Positions 18,656-26,463 of a DNA stretch of 51,947 nucleotides are shown one piece after another. This DNA is from Pseudomonas sp. KK4. GTDB taxonomy: Bacteria; Pseudomonadota; Gammaproteobacteria; Pseudomonadales; Pseudomonadaceae. The stretch lies in the NCBI RefSeq assembly GCF_001984065.1, contig NZ_LYVP01000032.1, positions 1 to 51,947 of the forward strand, read 5' to 3'. The position numbers were made by a program, and so were the translations under genes. How positions within the stretch are numbered: position 1 is the first letter of the stretch; every line of letters begins with the position of its first letter. Below the pieces are notes generated by a model. It had not been told where the DNA came from, did not search any database, and worked only from the letters and a program-made list of their open reading frames with translations.

Positions 18656-19651
18656 TCAAAGCGCCCGCACCTGACCGATCGCCAGTGGCTGGGCACTCTC
18701 GCCGATACCGTTTTCCAGCGGCGCGCCGAATTCGTCGAGGCTGATCTGGAAGCGATCCCCCGGACGGGTTTTCACTCCGTCGGCAAACGACAGCGTGGCG
18801 GTGCCGAAGTAGTGCACGTGCACGTCGCCGGGGCGCAGGAACTGCGCGTACTTGAAGTGATGGAATTCGAGGTTGGCGAGGCTGTGGCACATGTTGTCTT
18901 CACCGCTGAGAAACTCCTTCTCCCAGAGGGTTTCGCCATTGCGCGTGATACGGCTGGTGCCGGCCAAATGCCGCGGCAATTCCCCCACCCGCAGTTCCGG
19001 ACCATAGGCACAGCAACGCAGTTTCGAATGGGCCAGGTACAGGTAGTTGCGCCGTTCCATGACATGGTCGGAAAACTCGTTGCCCAAGGCGTAACCGAGG
19101 CGGTACGGCTGGCCGTCATCGCCGATCACATAGAGCCCGGTCAGCTCCGGCTCCTCGCCCGCATCCTCTGCAAATGGCGGCACCGGGAAATCCGCGCCGG
19201 GACGCACGACGATGCTGCCGTCGCCCTTGTAGAACCACTCCGGTTGCGCACCGACCTGCCCGGCCGCCGGTTTGCCGCCCTCCAGGCCCCACTTGAAGAT
19301 GCGCATGGTGTCGGTCATGCCGGCTTCCACCGCGCCGTCCTGCTGGTGCATCTTGTCCCGGGCCGAGGCGCTGCCCAGATGGGTCAGGCCAGTGCCGCTG
19401 ATCAGGCAATGGGCCGGATCCTCGTGGTCCAGCGGCGGCAGGACCTGGCCCTGCTGCAACAGCTGTGCGTAATCCGGGCCCGGTTCGGTGCCGCGCAAGG
19501 CGACCTCCTCTTGCAGGCTGCGTTGGGCGCGAATTGCCGCCAGTGCCAGTTCCCGGGTGCTGCGGGTGTCTTTCAGCACTTGAACCTGTGAGCCTTCAAC
19601 CAGGCCAACCTGGCGCTCACCGGCAGTGTTTTCAAATTGAATCAGGCGCAT
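18656..19651 (-). CDS. AraD1/GguC-type FAH-family 2-keto-3-deoxy-aldonate dehydratase
   Basis: A 331-residue protein of the fumarylacetoacetate hydrolase fold. Recognisable are SGTGLTHLGSASARDKMH in the middle and YALGNEFSDHVMERRNYLYLAHSK, with acidic metal ligands typical of the AraD1/GguC group. In the L-lyxonate pathway described in P. aeruginosa a dehydratase of this role turns 2-keto-3-deoxy-pentonate into alpha-ketoglutarate semialdehyde, the substrate of the next gene here. The role is inferred from the operon; the fold is clear. The ATG at 19651 is 31 bases after the enolase-superfamily gene. Confidence 0.88.
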   Translation of the reverse strand: MRLIQFENTAGERQVGLVEGSQVQVLKDTRSTRELALAAIRAQRSLQEEVALRGTEPGPDYAQLLQQGQVLPPLDHEDPAHCLISGTGLTHLGSASARDKMHQQDGAVEAGMTDTMRIFKWGLEGGKPAAGQVGAQPEWFYKGDGSIVVRPGADFPVPPFAEDAGEEPELTGLYVIGDDGQPYRLGYALGNEFSDHVMERRNYLYLAHSKLRCCAYGPELRVGELPRHLAGTSRITRNGETLWEKEFLSGEDNMCHSLANLEFHHFKYAQFLRPGDVHVHYFGTATLSFADGVKTRPGDRFQISLDEFGAPLENGIGESAQPLAIGQVRAL

Positions 19652-19682
19652 GTCGGCCCTCCGGAAAGTCGTGGACCCAGGG

Positions 19683-20858
19683 TCACTCGATGATGTTGAA
19701 GTCGCTCAGGTATTCATCGGAGATTTCCAGGCCCAGGCCCGGCTTGTGGTCATCGAGTTGGATGTAGCCATTGACCGGTTGCGGCTCGCCCTTGAACACG
19801 TAGTAGAACAGTTCGTTGCCAACTTCGACATCGAACACCGGGAAGAACTCGGCCATCGGCGAGGCGGTGGTGGACATGGTCAGATGGTAGTTGTGCATCT
19901 GCCCGGCGTGGGGGATGACGGGCACCGACCAGGCCTCGGCCATGGCGTTGATCTTGCGCGCTGCGGTGATGCCGCCGACGCGGTTGGTGTCGTACTGGAT
20001 CACGTCGACCGCGCGGCGCTCCAGCAAGTCCTTGAAGCCGTAAGAGGTGAATTCGTGCTCGCCGCCGGAGATCGGCATGATCCCCATTTTCTTCAGTTCG
20101 ACGTAGCCTTCGATGTCATCGGCGATCACCGGTTCTTCGAGCCAGCGCGGTTCGAACTCCGCCAGTTTAGGCAACATGCGCCGGGCGTATTCCAGGGTCC
20201 AGCCCATGTAGCACTCGAGCATGATGTCGACGTCCGGGCCGGCCAGTTCACGCAGGGCGCGCACTTGTTCGATGTTCTTGCGCATGCCGGCCGGGCCGTC
20301 TTTCGGGCCGTAGCCGAAGCGCATTTTCAGGGCGGTGAAACCCTGGCTCAGGTAGCCCTGGGCCTCTTCGAGGAACAGGTCCAGGTTGTCGTTGGCGTAG
20401 AGCTTGGAGGCGTAGGTCCAGATCTTTTCCTTGGTGCGCCCGCCCAGCAGCTTGAACACCGGTTTGTTGACCGCTTTGCCCATGATGTCCCAGATCGCGA
20501 TGTCGATCGCCGAGATCGCCGCCATGCCGATGCCTTTGCGGCCCCAGGCGTGGCTCTGGCGGTACATTTTCTGCCAGATGTATTCGTTGTCGAACGGGTC
20601 TTCACCGATGGCGATCGGGGCCAGGTAGGTGTCGATGATTTCCTTGGCCACACGGGGCGCCAGGGCGCAGTTGCCGATCCCGACCAGGCCGTTGTCGGTC
20701 TCGACTTCCACCACCAGCCAGCCGTGGAAACGGAACGAGCCCATGGCATCGCCGCGCTCGAACAGGATGTCGCTGGCGTTGGTGCAGAAGTGCGCTTGAG
20801 GCGGGACGACTTTGCCTTTCCACTCGAAGACGCGGGTACGGATGGCTTTGATTTTCAT
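19683..20858 (-). CDS. acid-sugar dehydratase, enolase superfamily (L-lyxonate/L-rhamnonate dehydratase-like)
   Basis: A 391-residue mandelate-racemase-subgroup enzyme. The Mg ligands are seen as Glu215 (IMLECYMGW), Glu241 (RWLEEPV) and Glu267 (SGGEHEF). The general acid/base is His317 (IPHAGQ), paired with Asp290. [11 protein letters not shown] and the C-terminal PGLGLEI resemble E. coli RhmD, and the RhmD-like group includes L-lyxonate dehydratase (LyxD) of P. aeruginosa. Neighbouring AraD1-type and KGSADH genes favour a pentonate such as L-lyxonate over a hexonate, because only pentonates give alpha-ketoglutarate semialdehyde this way. The ATG at 20858 follows AAGGA; it is the first gene of its operon. 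Confidence 0.9.
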   Translation of the reverse strand: MKIKAIRTRVFEWKGKVVPPQAHFCTNASDILFERGDAMGSFRFHGWLVVEVETDNGLVGIGNCALAPRVAKEIIDTYLAPIAIGEDPFDNEYIWQKMYRQSHAWGRKGIGMAAISAIDIAIWDIMGKAVNKPVFKLLGGRTKEKIWTYASKLYANDNLDLFLEEAQGYLSQGFTALKMRFGYGPKDGPAGMRKNIEQVRALRELAGPDVDIMLECYMGWTLEYARRMLPKLAEFEPRWLEEPVIADDIEGYVELKKMGIMPISGGEHEFTSYGFKDLLERRAVDVIQYDTNRVGGITAARKINAMAEAWSVPVIPHAGQMHNYHLTMSTTASPMAEFFPVFDVEVGNELFYYVFKGEPQPVNGYIQLDDHKPGLGLEISDEYLSDFNIIE

Positions 20859-21072
20859 GGGTACGGATTCCTTGCGCTGCCGGTTTCTTGTAGTTGTGTG
20901 AGTCGCTGCGCAGAACCGTAGATAGGGGCGGTGCCGGGCATTCGATGGACCGACTTTAGCCAGCGGTCGGGGGGTGCGGATAATCACTTATGCGTATCCG
21001 GCGATAACCTGGGGTGATGGCAAAAAAGGATTTTCAGCTAGATAGGGTTATCAGGCAGTACACCAAACAAAT
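20859..21072. other. promoter region of the dehydratase operon
   Basis: With the REPIN at 21073 this makes a 333-base gap. It holds the LysR-type dyad at 21004-21018. On the minus strand a second, weaker half-site (ATTATCC) stands some 25 bases further toward the gene. No gene seen. Confidence 0.55.
21004..21018. promoter_or_regulatory. LysR-type operator, site A
   Basis: ATAACC-TGG-GGTGAT, a T-N11-A dyad 146 bases upstream of the dehydratase start. Within 22 bases it matches site B (24593-24614) at 18 positions. It is probably bound by the LysR protein encoded at 28059-29000; this is inferred from the shared dyad. Confidence 0.65.
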
Positions 21073-21160
21073 GTGGGAGCGGGCTTGCTCGCGAAGGGGT
21101 CGTGTCAGTCGACACTTATGTCGCCTGACAGTCCGCTTTCGCGAGCAAGCCCGCTCCCAC
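21073..21160. repeat. REPIN
   Basis: Perfect outer arms GTGGGAGCGGGCTTGCTCGCGAA and inverse. The spacer pairs as GTCAGTCGACA / TGTCGCCTGAC with one mismatch. It lies between the pdxA-like gene end and the dehydratase operon promoter. Confidence 0.95.
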
Positions 21161-21191
21161 ATTAGGGTTGTGTTGGTTTATAGGCCGAGTA

Positions 21192-22196
21192 TCAGTAGCT
21201 GTTGGCGCCCATCCGGCAGGCAATTTCGAACGCCTGGCGCGTCGCGCCGACATTGGCCTTGCCCTGCCCCGCAATGTCGAACGCCGTGCCATGGGCCGGG
21301 GTGGTGATCGGGATCGGCAGACCGCCCTGCACCGTGACGCCCCGGGAGAAGCCCATCAGTTTGATCGCGATCTGTCCCTGGTCGTGATACATGGTCACCA
21401 CCGCATCGAACGCGCTGGCATCGCCCTGGACCTTGAGGAAAATCGTGTCGCCGGGATACGGCCCCTCGGCCGCAATCCCCAGGGATTGGGCAGTGCGCAC
21501 TGCCGGGCCGATGATGTCCAGCTCTTCGCGGCCGAACGAGCCATTGTCGCCGTTGTGCGGGTTCAGGCCGCAGACGCCGATGCGCGGTTTTTCCAGGCCG
21601 CTGCGCTTGAGTGCGGTGTCGATCAGCTGGATCGCTTCGACCACCCGCTGCTCACTCAACAGGCCCGAGACTTCCGACAGCGCCACATGGGACGTCACCC
21701 GTGACGTCCACAGGTTGTCGAGCACGTTGAACTCGCAGAACGGCCCGTGGAAATCCAGCAGCTCGGCGAACCAGTGCAGCTCATCGTTATGGGCCATGCC
21801 GGCCATGTGCAGCGAGGTCTTGTTCAGCGGACCGAACAGCACCGCATCGGTCATCCCCGCTTCGGTCAGGCGCAGGGCTTTTTCCAGGGTGTCGAGGCTG
21901 TAGCGACCGCCAATCACACTGGCTTCGCTGCGCGGGAACTCACCCACGGCGCCGCCGCGAAAGTCATAGAACAACGGCGTGTCGTCAGCGAACGACAGTT
22001 GCTCCAGCGACGCCACGGGACGGTAGGGAAATTCCACCCCTGCGATGTCCATGCCGCGACGCATTTCTGCCTCGTCGGCAATCAAGATCACGTTGGCCTT
22101 GCTACGCACCTCAGGCTCGGCCAGCAGTCGTGCGATCAGTTCAGGACCGATGCCCGCCGGGTCGCCCAGGACCATGGCGATGGTTGTCTTGTTCAT
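21192..22196 (-). CDS. PdxA-family dehydrogenase (PdxA2-like)
   Basis: A 334-residue homologue of 4-hydroxythreonine-4-phosphate dehydrogenase. GDPAGIGPE is at the N terminus, GPLNKTSLH and HNDEL in the middle, and the metal-binding histidines in SRVTSHVALS, MYHDQGQIAIK and PAHGTAFDIAG. PdxA2 proteins act in four-carbon acid-sugar catabolism (D-threonate and relatives) on 4-phosphorylated substrates supplied by a DUF1537 kinase. No such kinase occurs in this window. The start overlaps the stop of the upstream amidohydrolase (ATGA), so it is the last gene of the MFS-amidohydrolase operon. It is unlikely to be the vitamin B6 enzyme itself, given this catabolic setting. Confidence 0.88.
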   Translation of the reverse strand: MNKTTIAMVLGDPAGIGPELIARLLAEPEVRSKANVILIADEAEMRRGMDIAGVEFPYRPVASLEQLSFADDTPLFYDFRGGAVGEFPRSEASVIGGRYSLDTLEKALRLTEAGMTDAVLFGPLNKTSLHMAGMAHNDELHWFAELLDFHGPFCEFNVLDNLWTSRVTSHVALSEVSGLLSEQRVVEAIQLIDTALKRSGLEKPRIGVCGLNPHNGDNGSFGREELDIIGPAVRTAQSLGIAAEGPYPGDTIFLKVQGDASAFDAVVTMYHDQGQIAIKLMGFSRGVTVQGGLPIPITTPAHGTAFDIAGQGKANVGATRQAFEIACRMGANSY

Positions 22197-23149
22197 GCTT
22201 CACTCCTCAAGGGTTCAGGCCGCGCCCGGTCGATGGCGCAAGGCTCGCAGCGATAGATCCGCTGCGCGTTGCTGTAGAACAGTCGCTCCTGATCGGCCAG
22301 GGGCAGATCGGCGACGATGGATTTGAAACCGCTGTAGATGTCATCGAACGAGCCGCACAGGCTGTCCACCGGAAAGTTGCTGGCGAACATCACCCGATCG
22401 GTGCCGAACATGGCGATGACCTCCCGCACGATCCAGGCATTGTCCTTGGCGCGCCACGCGCGCCCCTGAATGCCCAGGCCGGAAATCTTCACCTGCACGT
22501 TCGGCCACTGGGCCAGCCGCGCCATCGCCATGCGCCAACCGGCCAGGCCCTCGGCGCTGCGATCACTGGGCAAACCGGCGTGGTTGAGGATCAGCGTGGT
22601 GCCGGGAAAGTCCCGGGCCAACCGTTCGGCTTCGTGCAGGTTCCACCAGGGCGTCTGCAGATCGAAATGCAGCCCCAGCCCCTGCAGCGCGGCGTAACTG
22701 CGGCGCCAGTGTTCATTGCTCATCAGGCTGCGCACGTGGCCGACCTGAGAGGGCGTGGCCGGGCCGCCCGGTTTGTGACGCACGCTGCGCACGCACTTGT
22801 AACTGGCCTGCTCGGCGAGCACGGCGATGGCGTCCGGGTGATCGAGCCAGGCTTGGGCGACGATCGCGTTGGGCACGCCGTAGCGCGCGGCCAGTCGTTC
22901 GATGAAGCGGGTTTCGCCGATCGGGTCCTGCGGGTCCCATTCGGTTTCGATGTACACCGTTTGCACGACGTTGTGCGCACCGGCATCGGCGAAATAATCG
23001 TCGGGAAAGTAACGACGCTTGATCGCACTGTAGTCCCCGTAGCGAAACGCAATGTTGGCCTCGGGCGCAAGCCACGGATGGTAATTGACCGTCGGGTCCC
23101 AGAAGTGATGGTGGGCATCGATGATCGGCCCGTTCCAACGCTCAGCCAT
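22193..23149 (-). CDS. COG3618-type amidohydrolase, probable sugar lactonase
   Basis: A 318-residue TIM-barrel amidohydrolase (amidohydrolase_2). The first metal-site motif is IIDAHHHFWDP near residue 9, LILNHAG lies in the middle and the late Asp in FASNFPVDSL. COG3618 members hydrolyse sugar-acid lactones (L-fucono-, L-rhamnono-, L-galactono-lactones) or related rings, so a lactonase feeding an aldonate to the dehydratase operon is the likeliest role (inference). The ATG at 23149 lies 8 bases inside the end of the MFS gene, and its own stop overlaps the PdxA start, a tightly coupled operon. Confidence 0.87.
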   Translation of the reverse strand: MAERWNGPIIDAHHHFWDPTVNYHPWLAPEANIAFRYGDYSAIKRRYFPDDYFADAGAHNVVQTVYIETEWDPQDPIGETRFIERLAARYGVPNAIVAQAWLDHPDAIAVLAEQASYKCVRSVRHKPGGPATPSQVGHVRSLMSNEHWRRSYAALQGLGLHFDLQTPWWNLHEAERLARDFPGTTLILNHAGLPSDRSAEGLAGWRMAMARLAQWPNVQVKISGLGIQGRAWRAKDNAWIVREVIAMFGTDRVMFASNFPVDSLCGSFDDIYSGFKSIVADLPLADQERLFYSNAQRIYRCEPCAIDRARPEPLRSEA

Positions 23150-24482
23150 GACGCACCTCATCCAGACTGATGAACAGAGTTGCCAGCACGAACACCGCCG
23201 AGCACACCGCGAAGAACCCCAGCACCGGCGCAAAGCCACCGGCCGCTTGCAGGATCACACCGACCAGGATCGGCACCGCGATACCCCCGGTGCTGCCGGC
23301 CATGTTCATCACGCCGCCAATCAGCCCGACCCGCGCCGGTGCTGCCAGCAACGCCGGGAAGCTCCAGTAGAGGCTGCCCCACATCAGGAAAAATGCGGTC
23401 ATGGCCAACAGCGCCACGGCGGCAAAGGGGTTGGTGAGCGTCGGCAGCAACAGGAAGGCACCGAGGGCCACCAGACCGGAGAACGCCAGCAGGCTCTTGA
23501 CCGCTACGCCACGGCTGACGCCCTTGCGAATCAAGCCATCGCAGAGGAAACCACCGGTCAAGGAACCCAAGGCGCCGCAGACGAAAATCACGAAGGTCGC
23601 CGCGCCGATGCCCTTGATATCGAAACCACGAGCCTGGGCCAGGTAACTGGGCCCCCAGGTCAGCAGACCGAAATACACCATCGCCCAACTGGCCCGCCCG
23701 ATCAGCAAACCACTCAGGGAACGGGCGGCGATGCCCAGGCCCTTGACCGGCAAGCGCGCAGCTTCGGCAGCCGGCGTAGCGCGTCCGGCGTTGATCTTCT
23801 CGAGTTCTTCGGCATTCACCTGCGGGTGGGTGGCCGGGTCGTCGCGCAGATAACGCCGCGCCAGCCAGGCCAATACCAGGGTGGCGATACCGGCGATCAC
23901 GAAGGCCAGGCGCCAGGAGTCCAGTGAGGCGATCAGGTAAGCGATGATCAGCCCGCCAAGGGCCACACCCAACGGGCTGCCGCTGTCCATCAGCACCGCG
24001 CCGCGACTGCGCTCGCTCGGCGCCAGCCATAGGGAAATCAGCTTCCCGCCGGAAGGGAACAACGGCGCCTCGGCAGCACCGAGTGCGACCCGGGCAAACA
24101 ACAACGACAAACCGCCGGTGGCGAATGCGGCCAACACCTGGAACGTCCCCCACAAACCGGTGGACCAACTGATCACGCGGTGCGGGCCGAAGCGATCGAT
24201 CAGCCAGCCGCCAGGGATCTGCAACAACGCATAGGCCCAGAAGAAACTGCTGAGGATCAGTCCCTGCATGCTCGGCGACAAAGAGAATTCATGGGCAATG
24301 GTCGGCATGGCGATGGACAGCGAGACCCGATCGATCAGGTTGACCATGGTCAGGGCGAAGATGATGGCGAAGATCCGCCAGCGCACGCTGCTGGCCTGGG
24401 TGACACCGCTCAACGCCGTGGGCGCTGCGGTGGGCTGGGCAACTGCGCCGGGCAGATGCAGGGAAGCACTGGGACGAGCCAT
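23142..24482 (-). CDS. MFS transporter, anion:cation symporter (ACS) type
   Basis: A 446-residue, twelve-helix permease of the inner membrane. The N-terminal half has NLIDRVSLSIAMPTI and WAYALLQIPGGWLIDRFGPHRV, the hallmark of the ACS family that includes galactonate, glucarate and phthalate permeases. It likely imports the acid sugar or its lactone as a proton or sodium symporter (inference from family and operon). It is the first gene of the operon, with the ATG at 24482 and a LysR-type dyad 114-128 bases upstream. Confidence 0.93.
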   Translation of the reverse strand: MARPSASLHLPGAVAQPTAAPTALSGVTQASSVRWRIFAIIFALTMVNLIDRVSLSIAMPTIAHEFSLSPSMQGLILSSFFWAYALLQIPGGWLIDRFGPHRVISWSTGLWGTFQVLAAFATGGLSLLFARVALGAAEAPLFPSGGKLISLWLAPSERSRGAVLMDSGSPLGVALGGLIIAYLIASLDSWRLAFVIAGIATLVLAWLARRYLRDDPATHPQVNAEELEKINAGRATPAAEAARLPVKGLGIAARSLSGLLIGRASWAMVYFGLLTWGPSYLAQARGFDIKGIGAATFVIFVCGALGSLTGGFLCDGLIRKGVSRGVAVKSLLAFSGLVALGAFLLLPTLTNPFAAVALLAMTAFFLMWGSLYWSFPALLAAPARVGLIGGVMNMAGSTGGIAVPILVGVILQAAGGFAPVLGFFAVCSAVFVLATLFISLDEVRHG

Positions 24483-24595
24483 GGTGCGTACCTCGCTTAT
24501 TATTTTTGTGGATGCCGATGCGCCTTGGGGCAGCGCTTGATGTGCACTATCGAAGGCTCAGTGATAACCGTCTAATCAAAACTTGAAATCAGGCG

Positions 24596-24610
24596 ATAGC
24601 CTCGAGTTAT
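24596..24610. promoter_or_regulatory. LysR-type operator, site B
   Basis: ATAGCC-TCG-AGTTAT with flanks GCG and GGC shared with site A. It is placed 114 bases upstream of the MFS start. The half-site ATAACC at 24564 is 32 bases closer to the gene, about three helix turns, and could be the activation half of the binding region. Confidence 0.65.
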
Positions 24611-24724
24611 GGCATACCTGACTTTCAATGCGCTTTCAGCACAGAGGCTCTGTTTCCACTTATTACAAACAACGCTCTAGTCCGATGGATTGAGCCGCAG
24701 ACGCGGGTTTCTACGTCGACAGCT

Positions 24725-24739
24725 ATAACCGCAGGCTAT
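24725..24739. promoter_or_regulatory. LysR-type operator, site C
   Basis: ATAACC-GCA-GGCTAT; its reverse complement ATAGCC-TGC-GGTTAT aligns with site B. It ends 121 bases before the tctC start and 16 bases before a TTGACT hexamer, a usual position for LysR activation. Confidence 0.65.
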
Positions 24740-24860
24740 CGGTGTATGTATTGTTTTGACTAGACGCGGCGGCGCGGCGTTCCCACACTCAGCCCAGGCT
24801 TGCGGCTTTACGGCGCAGACAAGTCACTCATAACAACTACAAAAACGAGGCTCTTCCATC

Positions 24861-25877
24861 ATGCGAAATGCATTCGTCCGTCGCACTTCCCGTCTGTTTC
24901 TTGGCTGCATGCTGATCGCCGCCGGCACCCTTCCCGCGCTCGCCCAGGCTGCCTGGCAACCGGACAAGAACGTTGAAATCGTCGTCGCCGGTGGCCCCGG
25001 TGGCGGCACCGATCAACTGGGCCGACTGATCCAGTCGATCATCACCACCCACAAACTGCTCGACGTCAACACCATCGTCCTGAACAAGGGCGGCGGCAAT
25101 GGCGCCGAAGCCTTCCTCGACATGAAGATGAACAAGGGCGACGCCGAGAAACTGGTGATCGGCACCAACAACATCTACCTGCTGCCGCTGGTGTCCAAGC
25201 TCGGCTACCAATGGCAGGAACTGACGCCGATCGCCGCCGTGGCCGAGGATGACTTCATTCTCTGGAGCTACAAGGACGCGCCCTGGAAGGACGCCAAAGG
25301 CTTCTACGAAGCGGTCAAGGCCGACCCGTCGAACCTGCGCATGGGCGGCAGCCAGTCCAAGGACGTCGACCAGACCCTTACCCTGCTGCTGAACCAGACC
25401 ACCCACAGCAAATTGGTGTACATCCCGTTCAAGAGTGGCAGCGAAGCCGCAACGCAACTGGCCGGCAAACACATCGCCGCCAACGTCAACAACCCCAGCG
25501 AAAGCATCAGCCAGTGGCGCGGTGACCAGGTCGAACCGCTGTGCGTGTTCAGCAAGGAACGCATGCTCTACACCGAAAAGGTCGCCGGCGATAAATCCTG
25601 GGCCGACGTCCCCACCTGTCACGAACAGGGCCTGGGCATCGATCAGTACCGCTTCCCGCGCACCGTGTTCATGCCCGGCGACATCACTGCCGAGCAACGG
25701 GCGTTCTATGTCGAGCTGATGCGCAAGGTCACCGAGACCCCGGAGTTCAAGGCGTACGTCAAGCAGAACGCCCTGGTGCCGACCTTCCTCGAGGGCGAGC
25801 CGCTGACCGCCTACATCGAGAAAGACACCGCCCGCGTCACCCCGGTGTTCAAGGAAGCCGGCTGGCTGAAAAACTGA
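24861..25877 (+). CDS. tctC: tripartite tricarboxylate transporter substrate-binding protein (TctC/BugT type)
   Basis: A 338-residue periplasmic binding protein. The signal peptide spans residues 1 to about 30 (basic RR, hydrophobic core, ALAQA before AWQPDK). The first mature motif EIVVAGGPGGGTDQLGR is the loop that clamps a carboxylate in this family. Further motifs are VLNKGGGNGAEA and a late FLEGEPL. It delivers a carboxylate to TctAB. In this setting the ligand may be an aldonate rather than citrate (inference). First gene of tctCBA; 52 bases separate it from tctB. Confidence 0.93.
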   Translation: MRNAFVRRTSRLFLGCMLIAAGTLPALAQAAWQPDKNVEIVVAGGPGGGTDQLGRLIQSIITTHKLLDVNTIVLNKGGGNGAEAFLDMKMNKGDAEKLVIGTNNIYLLPLVSKLGYQWQELTPIAAVAEDDFILWSYKDAPWKDAKGFYEAVKADPSNLRMGGSQSKDVDQTLTLLLNQTTHSKLVYIPFKSGSEAATQLAGKHIAANVNNPSESISQWRGDQVEPLCVFSKERMLYTEKVAGDKSWADVPTCHEQGLGIDQYRFPRTVFMPGDITAEQRAFYVELMRKVTETPEFKAYVKQNALVPTFLEGEPLTAYIEKDTARVTPVFKEAGWLKN

Positions 25878-25929
25878 GTTGCCCGCGGCCGTCCGTTCGC
25901 GTGCGGCCGTCACCTCTGGAGGTGTCTTC

Positions 25930-26463
25930 ATGTCCCATTCTTCGGATTCACCGGCGCTGGTCGGTACCCGCTGGGTCGAGCTCGGCCTGACACTCTTCAC
26001 CACGCTGATCGGTGTGGTGGTGATGTTCGGCAGTGTCGAACAAGGTATCGGCTGGGGCGATTCCGGCCCCGAGCCGGGTTACTTCCCCTTCTACATCGGC
26101 CTGCTGCTGAGCGCCGCGAGCGTGGCCAACGGCGTGCTGACCCTGGTGCGCTGGCAAGCCCTGAACATTGCATTCGTCAGCCGCAGCGCGTTCAGGCAAG
26201 TGTTGTCGGTGTTTATTCCGATTGCGCTGTTCGTCGGTGCCATGCCGTTCACCGGCATCTACGTCGCCTCGGCCTGTTTCATCGCCTGGTTCATGTGGCG
26301 TGACAAGGTTCGCGCCCAGCCTTACGGCAAGTTGATGATCGCCAGCGTGTCGCTTGGCGCGGTGCTGGCCAGTTTTCTGATTTTCGCACTGTGGTTCAAG
26401 GTCCCGCTGGATGCCGGTCCCCTGGGCGACTTGATTGTCCTGGCCGGGAGAAATTTCAAATGA
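25930..26463 (+). CDS. tctB: tripartite tricarboxylate transporter small membrane subunit
   Basis: A 177-residue protein with four hydrophobic segments (about residues 16-36, 52-70, 92-125 and 140-160), as expected for TctB, the small partner of the TctA permease. A strong ribosome site (GGAGGTG) precedes the ATG at 25930. The stop overlaps the tctA start by four bases (ATGA), so the two are translationally coupled. Confidence 0.92.
   Translation: MSHSSDSPALVGTRWVELGLTLFTTLIGVVVMFGSVEQGIGWGDSGPEPGYFPFYIGLLLSAASVANGVLTLVRWQALNIAFVSRSAFRQVLSVFIPIALFVGAMPFTGIYVASACFIAWFMWRDKVRAQPYGKLMIASVSLGAVLASFLIFALWFKVPLDAGPLGDLIVLAGRNFK

Larger units (their letters stand above)
24483..24860. promoter_or_regulatory. 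divergent promoter region of the MFS and tctCBA operons
   Basis: A 378-base gap without a gene, more AT-rich than its surroundings. It contains two LysR-type dyads, site B toward the MFS gene and site C toward tctC, plus an isolated half-site ATAACC at 24564-24569. A TTGACT (24756-24761) fits a -35 box for tctC 16 bases after site C, but a recognisable -10 is missing, as expected for an activator-dependent promoter. Confidence 0.65.
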
